A stretch of DNA of 64,000 bases from Mucilaginibacter flavus (GTDB lineage Bacteria > Bacteroidota > Bacteroidia > Sphingobacteriales > Sphingobacteriaceae): contig NZ_JAUFPS010000023.1 in assembly GCF_030409315.1 (NCBI RefSeq), positions 1 through 64,000 of the forward strand, in the 5' to 3' direction. The notes under the pieces are model-generated. The model was not told the origin of the DNA. It made no database searches and saw only the letters and a list, made by a program, of their open reading frames with translations. Position 1 is the stretch's first letter, and every line of letters begins with the position of its first letter. This document shows positions 18,634 through 27,126 of this stretch, in pieces. A program made the translations under genes and the position numbers.

Positions 18634-18964
18634 ATTCTCTAATGAAAAAATTCGACCCGCTTTAAACTTCAATATTAACAACGTTGTTAATTGAAAAGCA
18701 GTAGAGCCCCGCCTTTAAAAAGGGCGGCATTTACGGAAACTGAGTTATGGTAACTGTGTATCTTTTATTTCGATAAAAAGTATACTATTACTTACAATTG
18801 TTTACTTAAACGGACACCGACCTGGTAAGTTGTGGAGATACACTTGTTTATAAAGCTGACTTATAAAGCACTGCGGGCTCAAAATGCCGTATCAATTCAT
18901 TTTCGGTCATAGGATTCATGTTTGGTGCAGATGTTGTATTCTGCCTTGGCATAAGCCCCCTGAA
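18634..18964. other. Intergenic region with a perfect palindrome and a GC-rich hairpin
   Basis: It contains an 18-base perfect palindrome at 18674-18691 (core TTAACAACGTTGTTAA) and a CCGCCTTT/AAGGGCGG-type hairpin near 18707-18727 that may end the AlkZ-like gene. The rest is A/T-rich and should hold the promoter of the sugar transferase. No ORF supported. Confidence 0.45.
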
Positions 18965-19681
18965 ATGGAAATTTTATACACTAAGCCGCTGATGCAGGCG
19001 GTAGTTAATGATGAATACAATGCGTATGCTGAGGTGCTACCGGAGGCGCAACGGTCCTTACAGTTAGTAAGACGGGAGAATCTTTCCACGCCCGGGATAC
19101 CTGACTCCTTAATGAAAAGGGTTTTCGATGTTGTATTTTCGTTAATACTGATGCTGCTGGGGTTCCCGGCATTCACTCTTCTTTACCTGATCACCAGGTT
19201 GTCGTCCCGCGGTCCCGCCTTTTATAAACAAGAAAGAAACGGAAGAAACGGCAAGCCATTTCATATTTATAAATTCCGAAGCATGCATGTTGATGCTGAA
19301 CAATATGGACCGATGCTGTCCAGCGCCAATGATCCCAGGATCACCAGGTGGGGCAAAATCATGCGCCGGTCGCGGCTGGATGAGCTGCCCCAGTTTTGGA
19401 ATGTACTGATAGGGGACATGTCCATCGTTGGGCCACGTCCGGAGCGTCAATTCTTTATCGATCAGATTATCAGCGTCAAACCTCAGTATAGCCGGTTGAA
19501 CCGGTTTCGTCCGGGTATCACTTCTATGGGACAGGTTCATTATGGTTATGCCGAAAATGTGCAACAAATGTGCGAACGGATGGACTACGACCTGAAATAC
19601 CTGGAGGAGGCCAGCATGGCGACTGACTTGCGGCTGATTGTTAAAACAGTAGGGGTGATGGTGCAGGGCAAGGGCAAATAA
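18965..19681 (+). CDS. Bacterial sugar transferase (initiating glycosyl-phosphate transferase)
   Basis: A 238-residue membrane enzyme of the Bac_transf family that moves a sugar phosphate onto undecaprenyl phosphate to start polysaccharide or glycan assembly. One hydrophobic segment near 55-80 (VFDVVFSLILMLLGFPAF) is the reentrant helix expected in the short form. Core motifs are KFRSM, RLDELPQFWNVLIGDMS and VGPRPERQFF. Upstream in-frame ATG 18884 adds Cys-rich sequence unlike the family, so ATG 18965 is preferred. No other polysaccharide genes are near, so it is an isolated copy. Confidence 0.88.
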   Translation: MEILYTKPLMQAVVNDEYNAYAEVLPEAQRSLQLVRRENLSTPGIPDSLMKRVFDVVFSLILMLLGFPAFTLLYLITRLSSRGPAFYKQERNGRNGKPFHIYKFRSMHVDAEQYGPMLSSANDPRITRWGKIMRRSRLDELPQFWNVLIGDMSIVGPRPERQFFIDQIISVKPQYSRLNRFRPGITSMGQVHYGYAENVQQMCERMDYDLKYLEEASMATDLRLIVKTVGVMVQGKGK

Positions 19682-19859
19682 TCGCGCTTGCAAAATCCAT
19701 ATGCTGTGTGAAGAAGAAAAAATACCTATTCGAATTTTTCGCCGGCTCGGCGATAGATAGAACAATTCAGCGAACCCGCCGCGATGCGGAACGCTGTCAA
19801 TACCAATGGTGACGAAGCCTTTATTGCTAACGTTCAAGTGGAAATTAATGAAATAAGCC

Positions 19860-22568
19860 ATGAGTTTAGAACAATACGCCCAAAAGCGGGACTTTAAAAA
19901 GACCGCGGAACCTAAAGCCGGGAAAAGCAAGGATAAGGATCATTTGATCTTCGTGGTGCAAAAACACGATGCCTCGCGCCTGCATTACGATTTCCGGCTG
20001 GAAATGGACGGCGTGTTGAAAAGCTGGGCCGTGCCTAAAGGCCCTACGCTTGATCCTAAAGTAAAACATCTGGCGATGATGGTGGAAGACCACCCCTTTG
20101 ACTACCTGAACTTTGAAGGTATAATACCTAAAGGCGAATACGGTGGCGGTACAGTAATTGTTTGGGACGAGGGGACCTATGAACCCATCGAACCGATCAA
20201 AGGTAAAAGAGCGCAGGAAAAGCACCTGTTGAAACAACTGGCTTCCGGCCAGTTAAAGATCAAATTGCACGGTGAAAAGCTAAATGGCGAGTTTGCGCTG
20301 GTTAAAACTCATGGTATGGGTGAGAACGGCTGGCTGATGATTAAACATAAGGACGAGTTCGCCACGGATAAGGATGTCACTAAAAACGATAAATCTGTAT
20401 TGTCTGGCAAAACCATCAACCAGATGGCTAAAACCAGTGAAAAAGTATGGCAGCACGGACATGAAGAGAATATAGTACCGGATGAAGAAATCGCTGAAGA
20501 AGTGGATACGCGGGAACCGGAAGAATTGGATGTAAAAGCCATCCTCAACACCGCGCCAAAATCAAAGGCACCGGTTACGGTTAAACCCATGAAAGCTACC
20601 CTGGTAGACCAGCCTTTCGATGAGCCGGGATGGCTTTTTGAAGTTAAATGGGACGGATACCGCGCCATTGCAAATCTTAAAAAGGACGAGGTGACATTGA
20701 TTTCCCGCAATAACCTGCCCTTTGACAAATACTATCCCATTAACGATGCTTTGAAGAAATGGGGCATGAACGCGGTATTAGATGGTGAACTGCTGGTGCT
20801 GGATGAAAGAGGCATTTCTGATTTCGGGGCGATGCAGAACTGGCGCAGCGAAGCGGACGGCAACCTGGTATTTTATATTTTTGATATCCTGTGGTACGAG
20901 GGCAAAAACCTGATGGGCTTACCGCTTAGGGAACGGCAAGCTATTTTGAAAGCGGTGTTGCCCACCGATAATGACCATATCCGCCAAAGTAAGGTGTTTG
21001 ATGCCAACGGTATAGACTTTTTTGCAGCCGCGGAAAGAATGGGGCTGGAAGGCATCATCGCCAAAAAAGCCGACAGCGTTTATACCTCCGATCTGCGGTC
21101 AAAAGAATGGCTGAAAGTAAAGGTGCAACACCGGCAGGAGGTAGTGATTACCGGATTTACCAAAAACAAAGGGACGGGTAAAGCTTTCAGCGCGCTGGTG
21201 CTGGGCGTTTACGATAAGGAAGGGGAACTCCGGTTTGTGGGTAAGGTTGGCACCGGCTTTTCAGATAAACTACAGAAAGAAATTATGACGCAGTTTAAGC
21301 CCCTCATTTCCGATAAAAGTCCTTTTGATTATGAGGTGGATGTAGACAAACCGAGTCGTTTCCGGCCTAAAAGTCTGGGGGCCAAACCTACCTGGCTGAA
21401 ACCGGAATTGGTTTGCGAAGTTGGTTTTGGCGAGGTGACCAGTGACGGCGTTTTCCGCCAGGCTTCCTTTAAGGGGATGCGCAGCGACAAAAAAGCTACA
21501 GATGTTGTGCTGGAAACACCTGCCGGCACGGAAGAAACGGTTGCTGCGACAGAAAGGGCGCCCGAAACTGCTACTCCGGAAAAAAATGCGAAGCATAATG
21601 ATCTTCAACTCCGGCCGGTAAAAAGTACAGGTCGCAAAACGTTGCTTAATCCCACCGAAGATACCCAAACCAAAAAAGTTTGCGGTCATGAACTGAAGTT
21701 TAACCATGTGACTAAGTTATACTGGCCGGAAGATAAGGTAACCAAGGGCGATATGCTCAACTATTATTACAGCGTAGGCGAATACATGATGCCATACCTG
21801 AAGGATCGGCCCATGTCATTAAACCGGTTTCCTGGCGGCATCCATGGAAAGAGTTTTTACCAGAAAAATGTGACGGATAAGGCGCCCGATTGGGCCAAAA
21901 CTTTTGATCATATCACCGATGAAGGAAAAGCAACCAAATATTTAGTGGGCACGGACGAAGCCAGTTTGCTTTGGATGAACTCCCTGGGTTGCATTGAAAT
22001 TAACCCGTGGTTCAGCCGTGAAGAAACGCCCGATAACCCGGATTACTGCGTGATCGACCTCGACCCCGACAAGCACACCTATGATCAGGTAGTACAGGCC
22101 GCGTTAGAAGTAAAAAAAGTGCTGGATGCTATTGATGTGCCGGCTTTCCCAAAGACTTCCGGTTCCACCGGTATGCATATTTATATCCCTTTAGCAGGGA
22201 AATATACCTATGACCAGTCGCAGATGTTCGCCAACATTATAGTAAAACTGGTGCACCAGCAAATCCCGCAATTTACCAGCCTGGAACGCAGTATCGCCGC
22301 GCGTAAAGGAAAAATGTACCTTGATTTTTTACAGAACCGCCCCGGCGCTACAATCGCCGGTCCGTATTCCTTAAGACCCAAACCCGGCGCAACGGTTTCC
22401 ATGCCGCTGAGCTGGGACGAAGTAAAACCCGGGCTAACGATACAGCATTTCAATATCCATAACGCGCTGGACCGGCTGAAAGAAACGGGAGACCTTTTCA
22501 GGGGCGTATTAGGAAAGGGTATAGATTTGACGAAAACGATAAAAAAAGCGCAAAGTATATTCAAATAA
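19860..22568 (+). CDS. ligD: ATP-dependent DNA ligase LigD (phosphoesterase-ligase-polymerase)
   Basis: A 902-residue multifunctional NHEJ enzyme. Residues ~1-190 form the 3'-phosphoesterase domain (LHYDFRLEMDGVLKSWAVPK). Residues ~235-540 form the ATP-dependent ligase, with catalytic Lys263 in EVKWDGYR and the SKEWLKVK motif. Residues ~610-890 form the primase-polymerase domain, with acidic pair DLDPD near 725 and the SGSTGMHIYIPL segment. A low-complexity linker (545-600) separates ligase and polymerase. Domain order is the one usual in Bacteroidota. It works with Ku, encoded convergently 1.1 kb downstream. Confidence 0.95.
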   Translation: MSLEQYAQKRDFKKTAEPKAGKSKDKDHLIFVVQKHDASRLHYDFRLEMDGVLKSWAVPKGPTLDPKVKHLAMMVEDHPFDYLNFEGIIPKGEYGGGTVIVWDEGTYEPIEPIKGKRAQEKHLLKQLASGQLKIKLHGEKLNGEFALVKTHGMGENGWLMIKHKDEFATDKDVTKNDKSVLSGKTINQMAKTSEKVWQHGHEENIVPDEEIAEEVDTREPEELDVKAILNTAPKSKAPVTVKPMKATLVDQPFDEPGWLFEVKWDGYRAIANLKKDEVTLISRNNLPFDKYYPINDALKKWGMNAVLDGELLVLDERGISDFGAMQNWRSEADGNLVFYIFDILWYEGKNLMGLPLRERQAILKAVLPTDNDHIRQSKVFDANGIDFFAAAERMGLEGIIAKKADSVYTSDLRSKEWLKVKVQHRQEVVITGFTKNKGTGKAFSALVLGVYDKEGELRFVGKVGTGFSDKLQKEIMTQFKPLISDKSPFDYEVDVDKPSRFRPKSLGAKPTWLKPELVCEVGFGEVTSDGVFRQASFKGMRSDKKATDVVLETPAGTEETVAATERAPETATPEKNAKHNDLQLRPVKSTGRKTLLNPTEDTQTKKVCGHELKFNHVTKLYWPEDKVTKGDMLNYYYSVGEYMMPYLKDRPMSLNRFPGGIHGKSFYQKNVTDKAPDWAKTFDHITDEGKATKYLVGTDEASLLWMNSLGCIEINPWFSREETPDNPDYCVIDLDPDKHTYDQVVQAALEVKKVLDAIDVPAFPKTSGSTGMHIYIPLAGKYTYDQSQMFANIIVKLVHQQIPQFTSLERSIAARKGKMYLDFLQNRPGATIAGPYSLRPKPGATVSMPLSWDEVKPGLTIQHFNIHNALDRLKETGDLFRGVLGKGIDLTKTIKKAQSIFK

Positions 22569-22620
22569 AGAGCCGTGTCGGGAGGGGATTCGTCCTCAGT
22601 AGGTACTTTCGTTCTTATAA

Positions 22621-23157
22621 TTAGTAATCCAACCATTCCAGCCGGCTGATCTCAAAACCGAGCGACATGGCTTTTTTAAGAAAACGTTGCTTCATTTCTT
22701 CCGGCATACTTGGCTCCCGTGAAAGTAACCAAAGGTAATTTAACCCGCTTCCGGATACCAGGGCATATTGATAATGATCATCTACATCAAGCACATTATA
22801 ATCCAGGTAAACCGGCAGGAAATAAGCGACTTTAAGTTGCCCGCGTTTTTTTGAGCCTTTGAATCTGATGGTTCCGGTCGCTTCAACAGGTTTGTTCTTC
22901 ACCGGGTTGAAAGCGCGGGTGATCACCTTTATCGTTCCATCCCCATTCAGGCTATATTCCTCTGTCAAATCCCGCAAATCTTTTTCGATCAGGTTGGGCA
23001 AACGGGCAACTTCATTCCATTTACCCAGGTACCTGGTGCTATCAAACGGATCAACGATAGCGCTGGCAGGGATTTTACTTTTTGGCCAGATGGCGTAGGC
23101 GATCCCGGCCAGGGCTGCACCCGCCGCTATGGCCACCAGTGTTTTTTCTCTTTTCAT
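22621..23157 (-). CDS. Membrane-anchored Blc-type lipocalin
   Basis: A 178-residue protein with an N-terminal hydrophobic segment (~6-23) and then a bacterial lipocalin domain. The first conserved block reads YLGKWNEVARLPN (the GxW motif), followed by YSLNGDGTIKVITRAFN and a late block YLWLLSREPSMPE, as in Blc proteins, which bind fatty acids or lysophospholipids at the envelope. No lipobox Cys is seen, so it is probably held by an uncleaved helix. It lies 10 bases after the membrane protein gene of the Ku operon. Confidence 0.85.
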   Translation of the reverse strand: MKREKTLVAIAAGAALAGIAYAIWPKSKIPASAIVDPFDSTRYLGKWNEVARLPNLIEKDLRDLTEEYSLNGDGTIKVITRAFNPVKNKPVEATGTIRFKGSKKRGQLKVAYFLPVYLDYNVLDVDDHYQYALVSGSGLNYLWLLSREPSMPEEMKQRFLKKAMSLGFEISRLEWLDY

Positions 23158-23167
23158 GCTATTTAAA

Positions 23168-23653
23168 TTATAAGGATTTACCGTAAGGCGCGTTCATCGT
23201 ATCATCTTCATTGGATTTGATGAGCCGGTAGGAAATGGTTGCAAATACCGCGAAAACTACATGCGCAGGGATGCGCTGCAAGTAATAATGATCATAATTT
23301 AACCACGGAGGTAAAGGATGTAATTTGAAAGTTCCTTTCCAGATCAGGAAGCCGAGAACACCGCTTACCGCGCCCAGGATGAGGCCATTTTTGATCGAAT
23401 GTTTAATTTTTTTACTTTCCCACAGTTCCACATATATCGCGGCAAAAAGGATACCCATGGCATAATGCGCGCTCCATCCGGCAATGACATTCGCTTGTTT
23501 GGAAAGTTTCGGTGCAAGCCGGGCAATAATTGTTGACAGGTACTCGGGTTCCCTGAAATTTTCTTCAAAAAGCCTTGACATCAACTCGCTTGAAATGGTC
23601 ATGACGCTGGTGCCTGCCATCCCTGCCAGCACTGTTTTTTCTGCCTGGTTCAT
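23168..23653 (-). CDS. Four-helix membrane protein (DUF1440/DUF6789-like), Ku operon
   Basis: A 161-residue membrane protein with about four hydrophobic segments. The start TVLAGMAGTSVMTISSELMS and the middle GWSAHYAMGILFAAIY resemble the DUF1440/DUF6789-like group of small bacterial membrane proteins; function unknown. Its ATG overlaps the Ku stop in a TAATG arrangement, so translation is coupled to Ku. Its link to DNA repair is only positional. Confidence 0.7.
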   Translation of the reverse strand: MNQAEKTVLAGMAGTSVMTISSELMSRLFEENFREPEYLSTIIARLAPKLSKQANVIAGWSAHYAMGILFAAIYVELWESKKIKHSIKNGLILGAVSGVLGFLIWKGTFKLHPLPPWLNYDHYYLQRIPAHVVFAVFATISYRLIKSNEDDTMNAPYGKSL

Positions 23654-24426
23654 TATGCGCCTTTTTTTGCGGTTAAGCTGTTCCTCAACTGTTCATACAG
23701 GTCGTCGCTCTTCGCTTTAACCGGTTTAAGTTTTTTAATGGTGGGGTGTTTGCCTTTTGCTTTTGCCTTAATCAGTTCCAGCAATTCGGTATGGTATTCA
23801 TCTTTGTATTTAGATATGTCGAATTTTTCGGCGTACTGATTAACCAGCGCCAGGCCCACGTCCAATTCTTTTTTGCTTACTTTCACGTCATCGCCGATAT
23901 TAAGGTCTTCCTGATCTCGGATCTGCTGTTCAAAGCGGATTCGGGTAACCACCATAGCGTTTTTCACCGCATGCACAATACAAAGGCTTTCGGTGCTCCG
24001 CAGTACAAAGCGGGCCAGCCCACCCTTTTTGGTTTGCTGCAGAGTTTTAAGCAGCAGGGCATAGGCTTTGTTGTTTTTGGTATCCGGCTCGGTGTAATAC
24101 GAGGTTTCGTAATACATTGGGTTAATCTCCTCCAGGTCAACAAAACTTTCAATCTCTATCACCTTGCTTTTTTCGGGCGCGGCCGCTTCAAAATCGGCGT
24201 CCTCGACGATCACATATTCATCGTTGTCCATTTTGTAGCCCTTTACAATCTTTTCATAGGGCACTTCCTTTTTAGTGTTTTCATTCACCCGCATAAATTT
24301 GATATGCGCGTGGTCGCGGCCGTCCAGCATATCCAGGTCAAGATTAGACGTTTGAACAGCGGAATATAATTTGACGGGGATGCTGACCAGGCCGAAGCCT
24401 ATGGAGCCTTTCCAGATAGCTCTCAT
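23653..24426 (-). CDS. ku: Ku protein for non-homologous end joining
   Basis: A 257-residue bacterial Ku: it begins MRAIWKGSIGFGLVSIPVKL, typical of the family, and continues with a beta-barrel core and a Lys-rich C-terminal tail (from ~225). It binds double-strand ends as a homodimer and recruits LigD. The start overlaps the stop of the upstream 90-residue gene (ATGA), and its stop overlaps the next start, so it sits in a tight operon opposed to ligD. Confidence 0.95.
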   Translation of the reverse strand: MRAIWKGSIGFGLVSIPVKLYSAVQTSNLDLDMLDGRDHAHIKFMRVNENTKKEVPYEKIVKGYKMDNDEYVIVEDADFEAAAPEKSKVIEIESFVDLEEINPMYYETSYYTEPDTKNNKAYALLLKTLQQTKKGGLARFVLRSTESLCIVHAVKNAMVVTRIRFEQQIRDQEDLNIGDDVKVSKKELDVGLALVNQYAEKFDISKYKDEYHTELLELIKAKAKGKHPTIKKLKPVKAKSDDLYEQLRNSLTAKKGA

Positions 24427-24695
24427 GGTTTTACGTTGATAATGTTTTCATTCATTTGAATAGGGTGGTGAGTTTCGATCTGGTCGGCCAGTAGGTGCAA
24501 CACCTGCTCTTCCAGTTTCCCGGGATTATTGCAAACGCGCAGGTACTCATGCGGGTCCGGTTCGAAACTGGCTACCCAAACACCGTTTTTGAAGACCTTG
24601 AATTTGCAGGTTTCGCCGTTATGGTGTAAATACTCGCCTACCTCGAAATGCTGTACCGATTTATTGACGCTGATGGTTACCGGGAAATTCTCCAT
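24423..24695 (-). CDS. Small conserved-looking protein upstream of Ku
   Basis: A 90-residue soluble protein beginning MENFPVTISVNKSVQHFEVG, with a central beta-rich stretch (CKFKVFKNGVWVASFEPD) and a helical tail. I recognise no named family. It overlaps the Ku start by 4 bases (ATGA), which supports it as a real gene and as a candidate accessory factor for end joining. No transmembrane or signal sequence. Confidence 0.7.
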   Translation of the reverse strand: MENFPVTISVNKSVQHFEVGEYLHHNGETCKFKVFKNGVWVASFEPDPHEYLRVCNNPGKLEEQVLHLLADQIETHHPIQMNENIINVKP

Positions 24696-24717
24696 ATCAA
24701 ATTGTATAGCTTAACAA

Positions 24718-25059
24718 CTATTTTATTTTGATTTTGTTTACTTCAAAATTGCTGTTATCATGATGTATAACCCGCTCCTCGTGGAGATCAATTGCGCCCA
24801 GGGTAAATACCGTTTGCCGGAATTCATGCCGATTTGCAGGGAAATAGCTTAACGGTTCATACCTAACGCCAGTATCCTCATATTGGAAAGTTTTATGCCA
24901 GGGGATAACGATCTGGAGGAATCCATTGCAGGCATTGAACAATACGTGGACAACATACATATGATGTAGGAGCCGTTCGCGGTCAAATTCGATAACCCGG
25001 CCTAAAAAGAATTTCAGCAATAGCTTTAAAACGATATGAATCTCTATATCAATATCCAT
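24718..25059 (-). CDS. Hypothetical protein, first gene of the Ku operon
   Basis: A 113-residue open frame 22 bases upstream of the previous gene on the same strand. It has no signal peptide; composition is rich in His, Phe and Ile (RLLHHMYVVHVLFNACNG). I do not recognise it. Position and absence of a competing frame are the only support. Confidence 0.5.
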   Translation of the reverse strand: MDIDIEIHIVLKLLLKFFLGRVIEFDRERLLHHMYVVHVLFNACNGFLQIVIPWHKTFQYEDTGVRYEPLSYFPANRHEFRQTVFTLGAIDLHEERVIHHDNSNFEVNKIKIK

Positions 25060-25219
25060 GATACTTTTTTATCAATAGTATGTTGTTAATAAAAAGCATG
25101 CTGATTTTTTTTCGAATATTCCAAAGTTTTAATTTTCAAGAATAGCCTGCTGTCGAAGTTTACGGCGCGTATGTATTATAAGCGGAGCGTGGCTATTCCG
25201 TTTTTAGGGATTTCGGTAA

Positions 25220-25432
25220 AGCTTCCGACAAGCACCTAATGGAGTAGACAGGATAGACATTCCTAAAACAGACTCAAAAGGTAAACCGTTACATGGTCAA
25301 CAGTCGCACGCACATGTAACTAATGGTAAGAAAAAAAGTGTAATTAATCAAGACGGGTCGTTGAAACACGGAACCGGATCAATAACCGATGCAGTAAAAA
25401 ACTGGTTGAAAAGTCATGGATGGAAACTTTAA
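25220..25432 (+). pseudogene. Orphan C-terminal toxin tip of an RHS or similar polymorphic toxin
   Basis: An open frame without a start (stop at 25217, end TAA 25432) encoding about 70 residues that look like the C-terminal end of a polymorphic toxin: APNGVDRIDIPK, HGQQSHAHVTNGKK, NQDGSLKHGTG and a final AVKNWLKSHGWKL. The GVDRID...HxH...DG...W pattern resembles RHS-type toxin ends that I have seen, but I cannot name the domain. The following gene starts 16 bases before its stop, as in toxin-immunity pairs. No RHS core precedes it, so the toxin part cannot be expressed as it stands. Confidence 0.55.
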
Positions 25433-25934
25433 AACAAAAAAAATAAAGTCTTGGGTCTTAAAAAGCATTATAGAGCTAAACAAAACTGGGATTACGCAAG
25501 ATATTCACGTTGACGAGCTTCTTAAAGAGTTTGACATTTACCGCAGGAAAGACGTATTTATGCAATCTTGTTTGCTATTTAAATACATAGTTAACTATTT
25601 GAAAGTGAGTGAAACTAACACGTTGGATATAAGTATATTTCTAAGTGTGGATTTAAGTAGTGAAAGCAATCTATTTGTTGGCAAACCAGAATCGCTAGTA
25701 GAAGTTGAAGGACTGATAGATACTTATTCTATTCCTGAAATTATTTTCTTTAAAGACTCAAGCCCCAATGATATTTCATTAGCCGAATTTTATCGAGTAC
25801 CTATTCTAATTGACTACTTTAGCGAGTCAACACCAATTTCCATTTTTTATAAGGAATATAGATCGTTTGAAGATATTTTAAATGACGGTAATTACACTCG
25901 CACACTAGATGTTTATTATATGCAATCGCCTTAA
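25416..25934 (+). CDS. Putative immunity protein for the orphan toxin tip
   Basis: A 172-residue cytoplasmic-type protein, A/T-rich, starting at ATG 25416 inside the end of the toxin-tip frame (17-base overlap). It has alternating helices and strands, many acidic residues and no signal peptide. No known immunity family is recognised. The overlap with a toxin-like C-terminus is the reason for the call. Confidence 0.6.
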   Translation: MDGNFKTKKIKSWVLKSIIELNKTGITQDIHVDELLKEFDIYRRKDVFMQSCLLFKYIVNYLKVSETNTLDISIFLSVDLSSESNLFVGKPESLVEVEGLIDTYSIPEIIFFKDSSPNDISLAEFYRVPILIDYFSESTPISIFYKEYRSFEDILNDGNYTRTLDVYYMQSP

Positions 25935-26000
25935 TTTTTTATGTTATAAATTATATGTTACTACCTCAGCTGGCGCACGCGTGTCGCGTGTGCCAAAATC

Positions 26001-26036
26001 GATAAACTAAATGTTGTAGAATAAACAAAGCCTGGC
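26001..26036 (+). repeat. Repeat shared with the region after the RHS gene
   Basis: 36 bases beginning GATAAACTAAATGTTG and ending AGCCTGGC match 43437-43472 at 31 of 36 positions by eye. Just upstream, ACCTCAGCTGGCGCACGC (from 25963) resembles ACCTCGGCTGGCACGCACG (from 43917). Confidence 0.6.
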
Positions 26037-26052
26037 CAAGAGCGCCGGGCTT
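26028..26052 (+). terminator. Intrinsic terminator-like hairpin
   Basis: AAGCCTGGC, a 7-base loop and GCCGGGCTT form a 9-pair stem with one G-U pair, followed by a T-rich run. It probably ends the immunity-gene transcript. Confidence 0.55.
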
Positions 26053-26687
26053 CGTTGCTTTCCCTGCAGGTTTTAAAGGATAGTTAGACGACTCTTTTTT
26101 TCAAGTACCCTTAACTTACAGCCGGATCCAATTGTTGCTAGGTTAACAGCTGTTGCGATTTTGTTGTGGTTTGTAAAATATGACAATTCGTAATGTGTTG
26201 ACAAGTAGTAGAATAGTAAAAAATTAGCTATTTCACCTGTTGCGAACGCAACAGCAACAATCATGATGAAAAATAAAGGGTGGTTTTCATCATGATTGTG
26301 ATTAAAGGTTACAACCCCAAATATGATTATTAATGTTTAATAAACAAATTATAAAGCGATAGGAAAGCGCTTTCATTTATACATGCCGCAGAAGTAATAG
26401 CAATTCGGCATAGTAATAATATAACAAGCACATAAAAAACGGATTTGCAGGTTGGTGTTTATTAGTTTCAGATTTGTGGACAGGTGGCTAAGGCAAGGCG
26501 ACGTTCTCCAAACAAGCATTCAAGTGGAATCAACCTTATCCGGGAGGAATGGAGACATCGTCTTTCATATCCTTTATTAGGCCCGGGAAATATTCAAAAA
26601 TATTGCAGCAACAATTCATCAGATTTTATTAACTTTAACTCCAAATTAAATTATTACCTTAAAGCCTGAGCCGCTAATTATCAATTT

Positions 26688-27125
26688 ATGTTTTTCATCA
26701 AAAAATACCTTAAACCTCATTCCAAAAGTGCATTAAAAGCGCTTTCGCTCATGGAAATATTGGTAGTGCTGATTATTATCGGTATTTTGGTGCTGTTGGC
26801 CTTGCCCAACCTGTTACCTGTGATCACCCGCGCCAAAACCACAGAAGCTAAACTACAGCTGGAACATGTGGCCATGCTTGAAAAATCCTATTTCTACGAA
26901 CATTCGAAATATACAAACGACTTGAACGAGCTTGGTTTTATCCAGGAAAAATTGAGTACCGAAAGCAAGGATGCACGAGCCAATTATAAGATTGAGATCA
27001 CTAATGCTTCTAATAGCGGATTTACCGCAAGGGCCACATCCGTGGTAGATTTTAACCAGGACGGTAACTTCAATGTGTGGGAGATGAACCAGGATAAAGT
27101 ATTAAAAGAAGTAACACCGGATTAA
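26688..27125 (+). CDS. gspG: Type II secretion/type IV pilin-like major pseudopilin (GspG-like)
   Basis: A 145-residue prepilin. A basic leader (~18 residues) is followed by KALSLMEILVVLIIIGILVL, a class III signal with cleavage after Ala and Glu at position 5 of the mature protein. The -1 residue is Ala rather than the usual Gly. A long N-terminal helix leads into a small globular domain, with the ending DFNQDGNFNVWEMNQDK, an Asp-rich loop like the calcium-binding region of GspG. First gene of a six-gene + operon; it ends 1 base before the peptidase gene. It should form the secretion pseudopilus. Confidence 0.85.
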   Translation: MFFIKKYLKPHSKSALKALSLMEILVVLIIIGILVLLALPNLLPVITRAKTTEAKLQLEHVAMLEKSYFYEHSKYTNDLNELGFIQEKLSTESKDARANYKIEITNASNSGFTARATSVVDFNQDGNFNVWEMNQDKVLKEVTPD

Positions 27126-27126
27126 A

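Larger units (their letters stand above)
25935..26687. other. 750-base intergenic region before the secretion operon
   Basis: The first part (25952-26036) resembles sequence downstream of the RHS gene at 43.4-43.9 kb. A terminator hairpin follows at 26028-26052. The remainder is A/T-rich with no supported ORF; short frames at 26073-26264 (-) and 26484-26669 (+) lack protein-like composition. It should hold the promoter of the pseudopilin operon. Confidence 0.5.

Noticed and set aside
19142..19930. Long - strand open frame (262 aa) opposite the sugar transferase
   Set aside because: It is antisense to a gene with clear family motifs, and its own translation is His/Arg-rich with no family character.
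23746..24369. 207-residue + strand frame opposite ku
   Set aside because: It is a shadow of the ku gene; its Phe/His-rich translation is typical of antisense frames.
25141..25219. RHS core remnant just before the orphan toxin tip
   Set aside because: A frame with TARMYYK slightly resembles the GARMYD core motif, but it is too short and in a different frame from the tip to be convincing.
26484..26669. 61-residue + strand frame before the pseudopilin gene
   Set aside because: GTG start, no family character and unusual composition; more likely leader or promoter DNA.
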